A stretch of 22,172 bases of DNA, from positions 279,014 through 301,185 of the forward strand of contig JBBHKE010002542.1 in NCBI GenBank assembly GCA_037447655.1, given 5' to 3'. The position numbers were made by a program, and so were the translations under genes. Position 1 is the first letter of the stretch. Each line of letters begins with the position of its first letter. This DNA comes from Zygnema cylindricum (Eukaryota > Streptophyta > Zygnematophyceae > Zygnematales > Zygnemataceae). Under the pieces are notes generated by a model, which worked only from the letters and a program-made list of their open reading frames with translations, did not search any database and was not told the DNA's origin. Shown here in pieces: positions 1-8,406 of this stretch.

Positions 1-651
1 TTTTACTCTCTCTTTCACTAACTATCTCTATTTCTGTCTCTCGCTTTCTCCCTCCCTTTCTTGTTCCTTTTTAATATATCTCTTTTTAACTGAGTTTCAT
101 GTGGCAATCATTCTTGTTCTTTCCCTCCCTCTTTCGCTCTCTGTCTTTATCTCTATCAATCACTTTCTCTCTCATTTTTCTTTTCTCTTTCATTTTTTTT
201 TTTTTTCCCTCTTTCTCTCCTGTTTCTGCTGTGGTAAGAACTTGGTTTTCTATCGTATTAACTTCCATTATTTTAGTTTCTTTCAATGAAAAGGACAAAG
301 ATCAATTTATAGTGGTTGGTCTTATCTATCCATGTTAGGAGTTGTTTTGGTACATGAAAGTAGTTAGTAAGGTAGTTTTGGAGTGTTTACGTGTTTTGTT
401 TTTTTTTTTTTCTTCTTTGTTTTATGGTTATGGATATGACACGGCTGTCGGATATTGAATTTTTCTATCTAAATATGTATAAGAAGATTATCTTGCATAG
501 AAAGTTTCTGTTTCTTATCAGTTGTGAGTAATGGATGGAATTCTATAAAGTAGTTCTCTCGGTATTCAGTGGTACGAAAAAAATGTCTTTAACCTGTATT
601 TTTTTTTTTTTTTAATACCAAATTTCACATTTTTATTGGGTTCCTTCGCAG
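1..651. other. Pyrimidine-rich leader or intron-like DNA
   Basis: No supported gene. The first 240 bases are strongly C/T-rich on the plus strand, with repeated CTCT and TTTC runs, and give spurious low-complexity reading frames on both strands. T-runs occur near 390-412 and 600-613. The stretch ends in a good 3' splice acceptor (TTCGCAG, ending at 651), directly before the first conserved-looking exon, so at least its right part is probably an intron. Confidence 0.5.
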
Positions 652-931
652 TCGATTTGAAGAAAAAATTGGTGAAGAAAAAGTTCCTCAACCTAGTCAA
701 GCTTCTACCGGCAATGTTTTGGGAAATCGAAGCGAAATAGGAACTTCGTCACAAACTTCTCCCTTTAAAAATACGATTTCTTCACCCGGTTTGCGACAAA
801 GTCAAGTTTTTTCAAACGAAGTTTCGGGTACATTAGCTAATAATAACAATAGGGAAGTTCTTGGCCCGGGACCGGGAAGTCCCGTAGACGATTTTATGGG
901 AAGAATGATGCGAATAGCTCCGGATTCTCAG
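652..931 (+). CDS. Internal exon of an unrecognised spliced gene
   Basis: This frame is open for about 93 codons (phase from base 653) and does not look like low complexity. It is rich in Ser, Asn, Gln and Pro in its first 60 residues, then has a Gly/Pro turn (LGPGPGSPVDDFM) and a basic/hydrophobic end (GRMMRIAPDSQ). It is bounded by an acceptor (TTCGCAG) at its left and a donor (CAG|GTAAAA) at 931/932. An 89-base intron then joins it, with phase 0 on both sides, to the next exon. The upstream exons and the start codon are not identified. I do not recognise the family. The Ser/Asn-rich character suggests a disordered linker ahead of a folded region. Whether the gene is intact cannot be judged. 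Confidence 0.5.
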
Positions 932-1020
932 GTAAAACCAGAAGAATTACAGAATTTTGTCTTAGAAATGAAATTATTACCTTTCAATATTGTTTCTTTT
1001 GGTCTTTTTTTGGGGGGCAG

Positions 1021-1074
1021 GTTGCTAAAGATTTTGCTAGAAATGTTGTTGAAATCTTTTCGTTTTGGGCAGGA
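1021..1074 (+). CDS. Second exon of the unrecognised spliced gene
   Basis: After the acceptor TTTTGGGGGGCAG ending at 1020, the frame reads VAKDFARNVVEIFSFWAG, an amphipathic helix-like segment continuous in phase with the preceding exon (…IAPDSQ|VAKDF…). The donor is uncertain. GTGATA at 1075 would leave phase 0 and join directly to the exon at 1604; GTGAAG at 1101 is the other option, but it brings a stop when joined to 1604. If no intron follows, the frame runs 9 more codons to a TGA at 1102. Family not recognised. Confidence 0.42.
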
Positions 1075-1603
1075 GTGATAGACTCCTTATCGCTGTTAAT
1101 GTGAAGGAATTATTAGTGTAAATATGGAATTAAGTTTAGCAATAAAGATTGTGTATAATACTAATTTTAATGTACTAGGGAGACGTGGGGGATTCTCGTC
1201 CATTTCCCTATAGTGTTATTAAAAAACTATTTTGTGATTTTTGGTTAAAAACAGTCACAGTCGACTGAATGTTATTAAAACAAATAGCGATGGGCAGTTT
1301 AACACTGTTTTTTTGTCTTTTGTCTTTTAGTGTTGTTTTGGATATCATTACAACCTCCCTACAGATTGTTTTTTTTGTAAGATTGAATAAATAATTAAAT
1401 ACCTACAAAAATCTGGTCGCTTTTTATTGGGGGGAGTTATAAAGAACTCGTTTGGTCTTGGACCCGATTATCCTCATCTTTTCCTTTATGGCAATTATTT
1501 AAACGGTTTATCGAAAATGGTTCGGGAATGATGGAGGTTTTCAGCAGTTCAGAAAAAAAAAATTTTTATCTGACGTTCTGTTATTTTGTCTCGATTTGAA
1601 CAG

Positions 1604-1665
1604 ATGAACGACGATTATTGGCTACTTTCGGATACACAAGTTCCTCTCACCGATTTATGGAGGAG
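1604..1665 (+). CDS. Possible third exon of the unrecognised spliced gene
   Basis: An acceptor (TTTGAACAG ending at 1603) precedes a frame reading MNDDYWLLSDTQVPLTDLW, aromatic-rich and unlike the surrounding T-rich DNA. A phase-0 join to the exon ending at 1074 keeps the frame open. The right boundary is uncertain: the next 220 bases are strongly pyrimidine-rich with T-runs, typical of an intron, and end in CTTGTAG at about 1893. The base sequence TCGATTTGAA just upstream also opens the exon at 652, which could be chance or an old duplication. Confidence 0.35.
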
Positions 1666-1893
1666 TGACTGTATCCTTTTCTCCCTCCCTTCTGACCGTG
1701 TTTTTTGCATAGTTCAGATATTTTTTTTCCTTTTTTTTTCTGCATTTCTCACACTCTTTTTCAAGATCATTTATCGCGTGCTTATTACTACTCAGGATGG
1801 TCGCTTCCTTTTGTTCCTCCGGTCAATTGTTTTTATATTTTCATGTTGTCTTCTTCATTTTTCTCTTTTTTTTTCTCATTTTTGGTCTTGTAG

Positions 1894-1941
1894 AAATCGT
1901 TGATAGAGAACTTTCCGGATGGTTTTCGGTGACCAATTGAT
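1894..1941 (+). CDS. Possible small exon after a T-rich intron
   Basis: This follows the acceptor CTTGTAG (ending 1893). With one base carried over from the previous exon it reads KIVDRELSGWFSVTN and then a TGA. It is short and the donor is unclear (GTGACC is present inside it), so the support is only the acceptor and the non-repetitive peptide. It may not be coding. Confidence 0.22.
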
Positions 1942-2039
1942 GGAGTAGTCTCGTGACTTGCTTTAAGGTTTTTTAGGATAAGAAACCTTTTAATTTCCCT
2001 GGCGTATTTTTATGCAATTGGCGTGTTTCTGAAATGTGT

Positions 2040-2113
2040 TTTTAAAAGGGTTTTGAAATGGTCTTAATACGGTTTTAGAATGGTTTTAAAATGGGTTTAA
2101 AATGGCTTCAAAA
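2040..2113. repeat. Degenerate short tandem repeat, GGTTTTAAAATGG-like
   Basis: At least five imperfect copies of a roughly 13-base unit related to GGTTTTAAAATGG run head to tail, probably a decayed minisatellite inside an intron. Confidence 0.5.
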
Positions 2114-2143
2114 TGTTGTTTCTTTAACAATTACCTTATAGCT

Positions 2144-2236
2144 CCTGATTGGGAAAACATGAAACAGAGTCCGGGACTGGAAGGAGTGGAGGATGAAGGA
2201 TCGCAACATCCTCCGGCTTTGGAGAAAGGACAATGA
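2144..2236 (+). CDS. Possible terminal exon, acidic C-terminus
   Basis: An acceptor-like TACCTTATAG ends at about 2143. The following frame reads PDWENMKQSPGLEG, then VEDEGSQHPPALEKGQ and a TGA ending at 2236. The peptide is acidic and hydrophilic, as many C-terminal tails are, and the codons are not repetitive. It needs one base from the previous exon for phase, and the present exon models do not supply that exactly. Product unknown. Confidence 0.35.
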   Translation, partial: PDWENMKQSPGLEGVEDEGSQHPPALEKGQ

Positions 2237-2333
2237 AGGATAGAGACGAAATAATACGATAGTTTTTCCATAGATAGTTTTTAACAGATATTTCCATGGA
2301 TGGTCTTTAACGGATGTATCCACAGATGGTGGC

Positions 2334-2411
2334 GTTTTCCCGTTAAGGTTGGAAAAGCCTGTACTACATAGGGAGTTTTCCCGTTAAGGTCGGAAAAGCC
2401 TGTACTACATA
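2334..2411. repeat. 41-bp tandem duplication
   Basis: A 41-base unit beginning GTTTTCCCGTTAAGG and ending in CTGTACTACATAGGGA is followed by a second, nearly identical and slightly truncated copy starting at 2375. There is one clear mismatch (GGTTGG against GGTCGG). A related phrase (CGGATGTATCCACAGATGG) lies just upstream. Confidence 0.85.
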
Positions 2412-2413
2412 TG

Positions 2414-2525
2414 TAGAGAGGGAGAGGAGAGAGAGAGAGAGGAGAGAGAGAGAGGGAGAGGAGAGAGAGAGAGAAGAGAGAGAGAGAGGGAGAGGGAGAG
2501 GGAGAGGGAGATGGAGAGGGAGACA
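2414..2525. repeat. GA-rich microsatellite
   Basis: About 110 bases of almost pure purine on the plus strand, made of GAGAGA and GGGAGA units. Low-complexity reading frames across it (Ser/Pro/Leu-rich on the minus strand) are artefacts. Confidence 0.95.
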
Positions 2526-2556
2526 ACTTCATCCAATTTTTGTTGTACATTTTTGT

Positions 2557-2667
2557 TGGTATCGGAATACTTCAGACTTTGATGGAAAATTAGATGTTTT
2601 CCGTCTTTTACGGAAACAAGATAGTTGGGCTTGGAGCTTTAGAGGATGGGGAGCTTCCAATCCGTGA
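2557..2667 (+). CDS. Possible exon fragment, WYRNTSDFDG…
   Basis: A 36-codon frame starting in WYRNTSDFDGKLDVF, followed by LLRKQDSWAWSFRGWG and a TAG stop just after ASNP. The Trp/Arg-rich composition and mixed residues look like a folded domain rather than random translation, and it sits in a local island without homopolymers. No matching start codon or clean splice sites were assigned. It could be an exon or pseudogene piece of the same gene as 652-2236, or of a different one. Family not recognised. Confidence 0.25.
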   Translation, partial: WYRNTSDFDGKLDVFRLLRKQDSWAWSFRGWGASNP

Positions 2668-3660
2668 TTCTGGTTTGGCAATGGAAAGATCGGCGAGGAA
2701 AAAATATCCATCTCTCATTGAATTACATATCGATGTTGCTCGGGATGTTTTTCGTAAAAGATGGTTTTACCACAAGTGTACATATACCCTTCATATGATG
2801 TATATTTGACATTGCGGAGTACTAACTCCAGTGGAAAGAGCTAAACCGTGTATTAATGTTTTTTTCGCGACTTAAATGAACATTTTTTTTTGCACTAAGT
2901 GTCCGAAGGTCAATTGGAGATAGTCAGTTGGAAGGAAGGAATCTTGTCTTGTCTTACCTTCTTATTTCAGCCGTCGGATTTAGTGAAGATGAGGTTAAAG
3001 GTCGAGAAAAATATAAATGCTAGTAGTGAGACATGGTGGCAGTCTTCTACCCTATCAGAGGTGATCTCTCTTTCTTCGTACATTTTGGCAAATTTGTGGA
3101 TGATGAAAACTTGATGCTGGTTCTGTACGGTAGAATATAGGAAATTTTGAAGTCAACAAACTGAAAATGTTAATTTAGTTAATTTAACGTCAAATTTTGA
3201 AGTCAACGTTAATTTCGGTTAACGGGCGGTTGGATTCAACTCTGTACACTGATTTATTTGATAACATCAATACTAAACTTTTACAAGAAATCTTACTCTC
3301 ACATCTTGATATCATTAGGTGCACGAATGGAGATAAGCATATTTATGAAATTGTCTAACATTGAGAGGGAGGAAATCTTTAGGTATTGGGAACTCTAACC
3401 CTAACGAATAATTTTTCGTATTGATGACACTGTTTCTACGACAACCACTCAAAAACACGTCTTTCCACAAATTTTTGAATGAATGCAATGATTTCAATGC
3501 ATATATACATAGTTGTCCCGTGCGCATAATACGCACGAAACGAACGCACGAATACTACACACGATACGCATTTAACAATAAAAAAAAATGTTATAAAATG
3601 CGTACTGCCTATGTACCAGTACATTTCAGTACATTTTTTTATTTTTGAAAGTTTCAAATT
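2668..3660. other. Unassigned stretch with weak exon-like islands
   Basis: One segment after an acceptor-like TTATTTCAG (about 2961-3060) reads PSDLVKMRLKVEKNINA and then SSETWWQSSTLSE, ending at a GTGATC donor-like site. This is too little to call a gene. A 15-base direct repeat (AATTTTGAAGTCAAC) occurs at about 3145 and 3192, beside AT-rich GTTAA palindromes. Bases 3520-3640 contain several CGCACGA/CGCATAATACGC and GTAC motifs. I see no other gene. Confidence 0.35.
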
Positions 3661-3770
3661 TCAAATTTTCAATACATCATACGTTAAAAAATAGTGAAGT
3701 TAAAAAACCAGCGACGCGGCAACCACGGCGCTGAACTAGCAACCAGGCTGCTGAACAAGCGACCAAGCTA

Positions 3771-3802
3771 CTTCGTCGCTGGTTGTTGAACCAGCGACGA
3801 AG
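3771..3802. repeat. Perfect 14-bp inverted repeat with 4-base loop
   Basis: CTTCGTCGCTGGTT at 3771-3784 and its exact reverse complement at 3789-3802 are separated by GTTG. The surrounding 3706-3860 repeats the phrases CCAGCGAC, GCTGAAC and AAGC several times in both directions, making a local GC-rich foldback cluster in otherwise AT-rich DNA. No coding or known transposon end is evident. Confidence 0.85.
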
Positions 3803-3879
3803 CGGTATCATCGCTGAACTACTATAGGGACCAGCGACTAGGCTGCTTCGTTGCAGATTCAACATGGCCTTATTATAAC

Positions 3880-4050
3880 ATGCCATTAATGAAAAAAAAC
3901 AAGTTCACATGGAAGAGAAAAAAAATCATCTTTCTATTGACTTGCTAATGTTACACCATGCCAACAATGAAAAATTCCAGGTTCACATTAAAGCACAAAA
4001 AAACCATCTTTGCATTAATTTGAAAAACAGGGTTTTGTTTTCACATTAAA
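3880..4050. repeat. About 75-bp imperfect direct repeat
   Basis: Two adjacent related units share the order CATGCCA, ATGAAAAA, GGTTCACAT, a poly-A run, then CATCTTT and TTGA/TTTG. A shorter third remnant (TTTTCACATTAAAA) follows. This lies just beyond the 3' end of the hAT gene and might be part of that element's end region. Confidence 0.5.
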
Positions 4051-4860
4051 ATTATCTCTCCTTAGTGGAAATCTCTTTACTCCAAATCTAGGTCAAACAT
4101 GTCATTATGAAAAACCTCCTCCCCTTCCTCCCCTACATCCCCTTCCTCCCCTTCCTCTTCCTCCCATGCTACCATGGCCTCTTCATAACTGATATCCCTG
4201 GTCTTGTGTAACAATCTAAGATTGCTAAAGACCCATACCAGATCTTTGGCCCTATTAGCTGTGAGCGTGTTTCTTTTCTTAGAGTGAATATGGTCATAGG
4301 TTGACCAATTCGTCTCACATGGGCTGACAACTAAGCATTGGGCAAGGATTCTAGTTCCTACCTTCTGCAAGATCGGGGTGACAACCCTAAACTCTTGCCA
4401 CCATTTCCACCCTGGCATCTTCCTAGCACAAGCTTTGTTACATCCCTTCCAAAAACACCCACGAAACCTTTGTATTTAGACAATTCAAAGCGCGCCTTGG
4501 TTTGTTCCTCCACATTTGGTAACATTTTTTGAAGCATCGTCTCAAAGCCTTCCATTATTATCGCATTTTTATTCTGCCCATAAGTTTTACTTTTGTACTC
4601 GGGATCGAGTACAAAGCCGGTGGCATACATGAGTCTATAGGCCATCTCTTATCTGCCTATAAACGATGTCTTCCGCTCTTCCAATACCTGTAGGGCTTCA
4701 TAATTTGTTTCACCTCCATTGATGGATAATGAAACTCTGAGACCTCCATAAGTCCTCAGAGTGGAAAGCTTTCAAAAAACCTCTAGGATAACCCTAACCC
4801 GTTTGTGTTTCAGCAAAACAACTGCCACCCTAGCAGGCAATAACTATGTCCACCTTCACC

Positions 4861-4870
4861 CCTATAAAGG
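4861..4870 (+). promoter_or_regulatory. TATA-like box in the LTR fragment
   Basis: CCTATAAAGG, located 131 bases from the TG end. A corresponding CTTATAAATGC occurs at 15397 in the longer LTR copy, so the site is positionally conserved between two diverged copies. This suggests, but does not prove, plus-strand promoter orientation for the LTR. Confidence 0.4.
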
Positions 4871-5312
4871 CAAGACTCCTATGAGTCGATAGCAAAAAGA
4901 ATCTTTGAATTTGCTCCCTTGAGCAGTAAGTTATGGAGGGTCAAAGTTGACCTTTTGTACAAAAGCTCTCAGGGAGAGAGGGTACTATCTCCTAATTTTT
5001 CTAAGTTCTATCTCTCTCACAGACTCTATCTACTGATATAGGGAGCCAATCAGATTACAGTTCCGTACACAAAAGTACAACTGCTAATGTACTTTCCGTA
5101 CGGAGAGTGTACGACATGGCCTAAATGTTGACACGTGGTATGTCCACATTCGCTCCCTTAATCCTCTGAGATGCCGCGATCCAATTTCATTCCGCCACGT
5201 GTTATCCGATGTGGCGATGACCAAAAACCGCCGAAATCCTCTTCCGCGATCTCGGCGTTATTTCTGGCCGTCCAATTAAATTCACATTTAATCGTAGCCG
5301 TAATAAATACAT

Positions 5313-5363
5313 GCGCGGTATTCGTTTCATTAAAGAAATAAATGCGCGGTATTGGTTTCTTAT
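5313..5363. repeat. 31-bp LTR repeat, about 1.6 units
   Basis: One full 31-base unit beginning GCGCGGTATTCG (5313-5343) is followed by a partial second unit from 5344. The same 31-base period occurs as 3 full units in the LTR copy at 15956. Confidence 0.8.
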
Positions 5364-6162
5364 CCGTACAGTAATCCGTACTGTTACATTACTGGATCTA
5401 TGTCTCCCGTAAACAGTTTCCGTTAAATGACCGTCATCAACTGATGTCCATCCATCTGATGTGATCGAGGCACCAGTGACTTCTAGCGTCGCCATGTAGC
5501 TCGCCAAGTCTTGTTTTACTGTTGCCATCGTGTTTGCCAAAAGAGGAGTTCTCATGGCATTTTGGTGAGGTAACTTGTAAGAAACCCCTGTTTCCCCGAT
5601 CTTCTTCACTGTTGCCTTAAAATAGGGGTCATCTATTAGTCGAAACGACAAGTCGTTGGCGAAGGAAGCCTTGGCCCATGCTACATCTACCTCTTTCTTG
5701 TTATGCCCATGAAATAATTTTGTTATTTTTGTTGGAACACCTTGTACCTTAATGCTCAGGCTAGATCCACCAGGACACTCGGTGAGATCATCTAAATGAG
5801 ATATGACACGTTTTTGAGAGCCATGAGAAGTTCTCTCAATTTCTAATGCAGTTAACTCCTCTTTCACCTCGTCCGACATAAATGGCAAGCTCTAACTCCT
5901 CCACTATTCACATCATAAGGTGGTTTCTAATTCTAGTTGCTTGACCATTATATTCGAAGTTGCAGTACATACAGATACATATTCGGTTGTTTCCAAGTAG
6001 CCCCCCGTTTGGAGCCTTAACGTGCTCCCACTCTATTCCGCATGTTCTAGGCATGGATGCTTGTGGTGAGGTCCGTGAAAGCGTCGAAGGCGGTTCCAAT
6101 GGTACCTTTACTGGCTGCTTCTATTGCATCTTCAATGGCAGCTTCTTGTTCAAAGAGGCCAT

Positions 6163-6657
6163 TTCTAAACAAATTCAAACTTCGGTCGCGCAAATGGTGC
6201 AACTTTTTTTTTTTAAATTCCGTACATTTTTGGTACAGCGAAAACTAAACGAATTTTACGAAAAATATAAAAGTCGCGAATACTACGTAAAAATCTGAAA
6301 AAAGTCAAAATCCGTACGAATTGGACAACTAGGGAAAATTGTGTACTTTCATGTACAAAAACCTGAATGTTCTCGTAAAAGACCGGTATTGTAACTATGA
6401 ATAACATTATTCATTGCATTGCCATGCTAGAAAATTATATCATAAAATTGAACGGGAAGGTATTCGTCAAGTGGGTTGACGATTGACGTTAGTTTTATTC
6501 ACGTTTCGACTAACTCTACGGGCTCTATAATCCTTTTTTTAATAAATAGGATCTGGAGCCCCCAAATCTCTTACCATAATTAGGCCACACATAAGACAAC
6601 TTTTTGTTGCAATATATTACAAAAGCGACGGAAAAACCTACGGATTTACCAAACCGG
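6163..6657. other. No gene seen; flank between hAT gene and MITE
   Basis: AT-rich DNA with no convincing coding frame on either strand. Short open frames here lack composition or motif support. It probably contains the 5' end of the hAT element, but I could not find its terminal repeat. Confidence 0.4.
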
Positions 6658-6660
6658 TAA

Positions 6661-7398
6661 GGGTCAAGTTCCATCAGTTGTTTTGTAATCGTACGGCCAA
6701 CTTTACGGGCCGAGTTAATTTAGTCGATGTTCCATCATGACGAGTATGTAAACCACGTTGTATACATTGAGTGGCACCACGTGGGTTTTGACCGGATATT
6801 CAAAATCTTTTAAAAATCTTCACACCGACAAATTTCACTTCAACTTCACTTGCGTACCATGTACCTGCGTAACCAAGTCATAATACGACATAACTTTTGT
6901 ACTTTTTGCAAACGCCATTCTTTTACGCTAGCTCATTTTTTAAGGTTCCTGTTTTCGAACATGACGAAAATCCTTTGCCGGAAATAGTGTGACGAAAGAG
7001 CGTTACCAAAAATAGCGCGACGAAGGACAGCTTGGAGATTACTTTTTTTATTTTCACTTCCATTTTGAAAGGTACATACCATAAGCAAATTTTGTGACTT
7101 TTCGTTGGTTGTCCATCGTGACGCGTAGCTTATTCGTCCAGCTTGTCGCTATTATTGTTTTCTGTATCTGCCAACCCACCTCTTTGAAGTACGTTGGCAA
7201 CTACAGAGAAAAATTAAGCGAACGCCTCGCGGATGGATATCTGACGGTCAGTGATACCTCCAAGACATTCGAAGAGTATTGGCAAGATTCTCTGTAATGT
7301 TGTTTAGCGTATAAAAATAAAATAAGTTGTACGGTCTGGTATGGATAGTCGCCGATTTTTGTAAACTACCCCACTTTTCGACTGATGGAACTTGACCC
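6661..7398. mobile_element. PIF/Harbinger-type MITE, 738 bp
   Basis: Perfect 18-bp TIRs: GGGTCAAGTTCCATCAGT at 6661-6678 and its reverse complement at 7381-7398. The element is flanked by TAA on both sides (6658-6660 and 7399-7401), the 3-bp TWA-type target duplication of PIF/Harbinger elements. No transposase is present, so it would depend on an enzyme supplied in trans. Its right end, read inward, continues CGAAAAGTGGGG, which is shared with the inner left end of the MITE copies at 7916 and 17846, so these families are related. A 67-codon open frame at 7094-7297 has no recognisable motif and is probably not a gene. Confidence 0.92.
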
Positions 7399-7401
7399 TA
7401 A

Positions 7402-7915
7402 GATGGGGGGTTATTATATTCTTAAATAAAATTGTGGAACGAGTGTACGAAGATAATAGTCGATAATTCCCAATTTGGCTTTAGAATTTTACTGTAGTAG
7501 TACACCACGTGCTACGCGCGACGTGCTATGGGAAAAAAACAAATTGACTGCCCGGCAATCACACACCCAATTAGAACGTCGAAAAAACGTGAGACTTACG
7601 GCACAAAAGAATAATAGCTGATTTCCCGATAAAAATATATGATTGCAAGGCACTCACGCAACCAATCACTGAGGGTGGAGGCGGCAGAAAAAAACAACTA
7701 ACTGCCTGCAAAAAGGAAAACTGAGTTGCGCACGGACAGACAGACAACACTTCCCGTAGTGGTATTATACACAGTAACGGCATTAGGCCGGTTTCAGACA
7801 TTGAAAACACATCAAGTGCGAAACTGTGATGTCGAATGTATTGCGGCATCACACGTATTTCAACATTAGCTTAAAAAATAGAAGCGCACATAGATGCATA
7901 CTATATTTAGTAATA
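7402..7915. other. No gene seen between two MITEs
   Basis: Non-coding by eye. It has a loosely repeated phrase (GATAATAGTCGATAATTCCC near 7451 and a GAATAATAGCTGATTTCCCG-like copy near 7609) and a CACGTGCTACGCGCGACGTG palindrome-like cluster near 7506. It may be older transposon debris. Confidence 0.35.
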
Positions 7916-7960
7916 GGGTGGTCTTCCATTAGAGGAAAAGTGGGGCTGTTTATTGGACGC

Positions 7961-7986
7961 CGTACAATATCGTACAAATTCGTACA
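7961..7986. promoter_or_regulatory. Three CGTACA motifs spaced exactly 10 bp
   Basis: CGTACA occurs at 7961, 7971 and 7981, one helical turn apart, about 45 bases inside the left end of MITE copy 1. Copy 2 retains CGTAC motifs at 17890 and 17900, again 10 bp apart. Phased subterminal motifs are typical of transposase or Myb-partner binding sites; that role is an inference. Confidence 0.4.
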
Positions 7987-8114
7987 TTTTTTTTTTTCGT
8001 TAGACGAAACATGTTTACCGGATGGCTGTTCGAGATGCTCCAATATTATAGGCGTAAGTCTCTACCGTTGGATGTTTCACTTTTTTAGATTCACGAAGCA
8101 ATCGCGCAAATCGT

Positions 8115-8160
8115 CCAGTGTGAAGAAACTCTCCTCGCGAGGAGAGTTGCTTCAAACTGG
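8115..8160. repeat. 46-nt hairpin in MITE copy 1
   Basis: Two 23-nt arms meet at TCGCGA, with 21 of 23 positions paired; the core CTCTCCTCGCGAGGAGAG is a perfect 18-base palindrome. The same hairpin sits at the corresponding place in copy 2 (18034-18079), where the arms are almost perfectly paired. Confidence 0.9.
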
Positions 8161-8406
8161 TCGTGTACCATTAGTACACGTGAAGAAGAAAAAGAAATAT
8201 CCAATCGAACAGGCGATCACAAGCGTACACGTCGTACAGGCCATGTGCCTCTTTCAACGTTGGATGCAAGTCAAACGAAAGAATCCTCGCACGCTCCGTC
8301 TGACACCCGCCGACCTTCAAAGTTTGCCGCGTTGGATTTCCATTTTCAAAATTAAATTCTGGCCGCAAACTTTTCGTACGAATCATTAAGGGTACGTCCC
8401 CATGTA

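Larger units (their letters stand above)
4730..5428 (+). mobile_element. Truncated LTR-like repeat inside the hAT gene
   Basis: This stretch aligns along its length, with many substitutions and gaps, to the left two thirds of the LTR at 15169-16464. It starts identically (TGAAACTCTGAGACCTCCA), and shares TTTTCTAAGT, the GTACGACATGG block, the CACGTG motif and the GCGCGGTATT repeat. It begins with TG at 4730, preceded by GATAA, but no matching 5-bp TSD or CA end is visible on the right. The similarity fades near CCGTTAAA at about 5428, where hAT coding resumes. So it is either truncated or a shorter family member. Reading frames crossing it on the minus strand are accidental extensions of the hAT frame. 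Confidence 0.75.
4077..6162 (-). pseudogene. hAT-family transposase, disrupted
   Basis: Relic of a hAT (BED zinc finger/DUF659-type) transposase, which cuts and pastes DNA elements. Reading from 6162 leftward: a candidate ATG; a TAG at 6123-6121; a BED-finger-like segment (GIEWEHVKAPNGG, then CMYCNFEYNG and RNHL) near 6045-5910; a frameshift; then a DUF659-like part (5888 to about 5430) with VTGASITSDGWTSV, the usual SDGWTS signature. An LTR-like fragment takes the place of the central catalytic region. The C-terminal half resumes near 4720 (EALQVLEERKTSFIGR, stop, EMAYRLMYATG, FVLDPEYKS), shifts frame near 4430-4450, and ends with the hAT dimerisation block (PGWKWWQEF; CETNWSTYDHIHSKKRN) and an acidic tail. 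Several hundred residues of the RNase H-like core are missing. Not functional as written. Neither TIRs nor an 8-bp TSD were located. Confidence 0.85.
7916..8389. mobile_element. Left half of split MITE copy 1
   Basis: Starts GGGTGGTCTTCCATTAG, an imperfect match to the GGTAACATTCCATTAG end of copy 2, and runs parallel to 17846-18365 with shared blocks: AAAGTGGGG, CAGACGAAAC-like, GATGCTCCAAT, the hairpin, CTCGCACGCTCCGTCTGACA, TTCAAAGTTTGCCGCG and CGTACGAATCATTAA. It stops abruptly at TAA (8387-8389), where the large Harbinger element begins. Its missing right half is at 17670-17842. The bases before its left end (ATA) match the TTA after its right end at two of three positions, consistent with a decayed TSD. 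A 187-codon open frame crosses it, but its aligned counterpart in copy 2 is not conserved in frame, so it is not treated as a gene. Confidence 0.85.

Noticed and set aside
86-338. Overlapping frames on both strands near the window start
   Set aside because: Purine/pyrimidine-biased low-complexity DNA keeps several frames open at once; no motif or conserved composition.
2281-2550. Ser/Pro/Leu repeat protein on the minus strand
   Set aside because: Produced entirely by the GA microsatellite at 2414-2525.
5202-5430. Extension of the hAT frame to 5202 as part of the transposase
   Set aside because: From about 5428 leftward the DNA matches the LTR copy at 15169-16125, so this part of the frame is LTR sequence read by accident.
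7826-8389. A 187-codon plus-strand frame rich in basic residues
   Set aside because: It lies across MITE copy 1. The aligned region of copy 2 (17829-18365) carries indels that break the frame, so the open frame is by chance.
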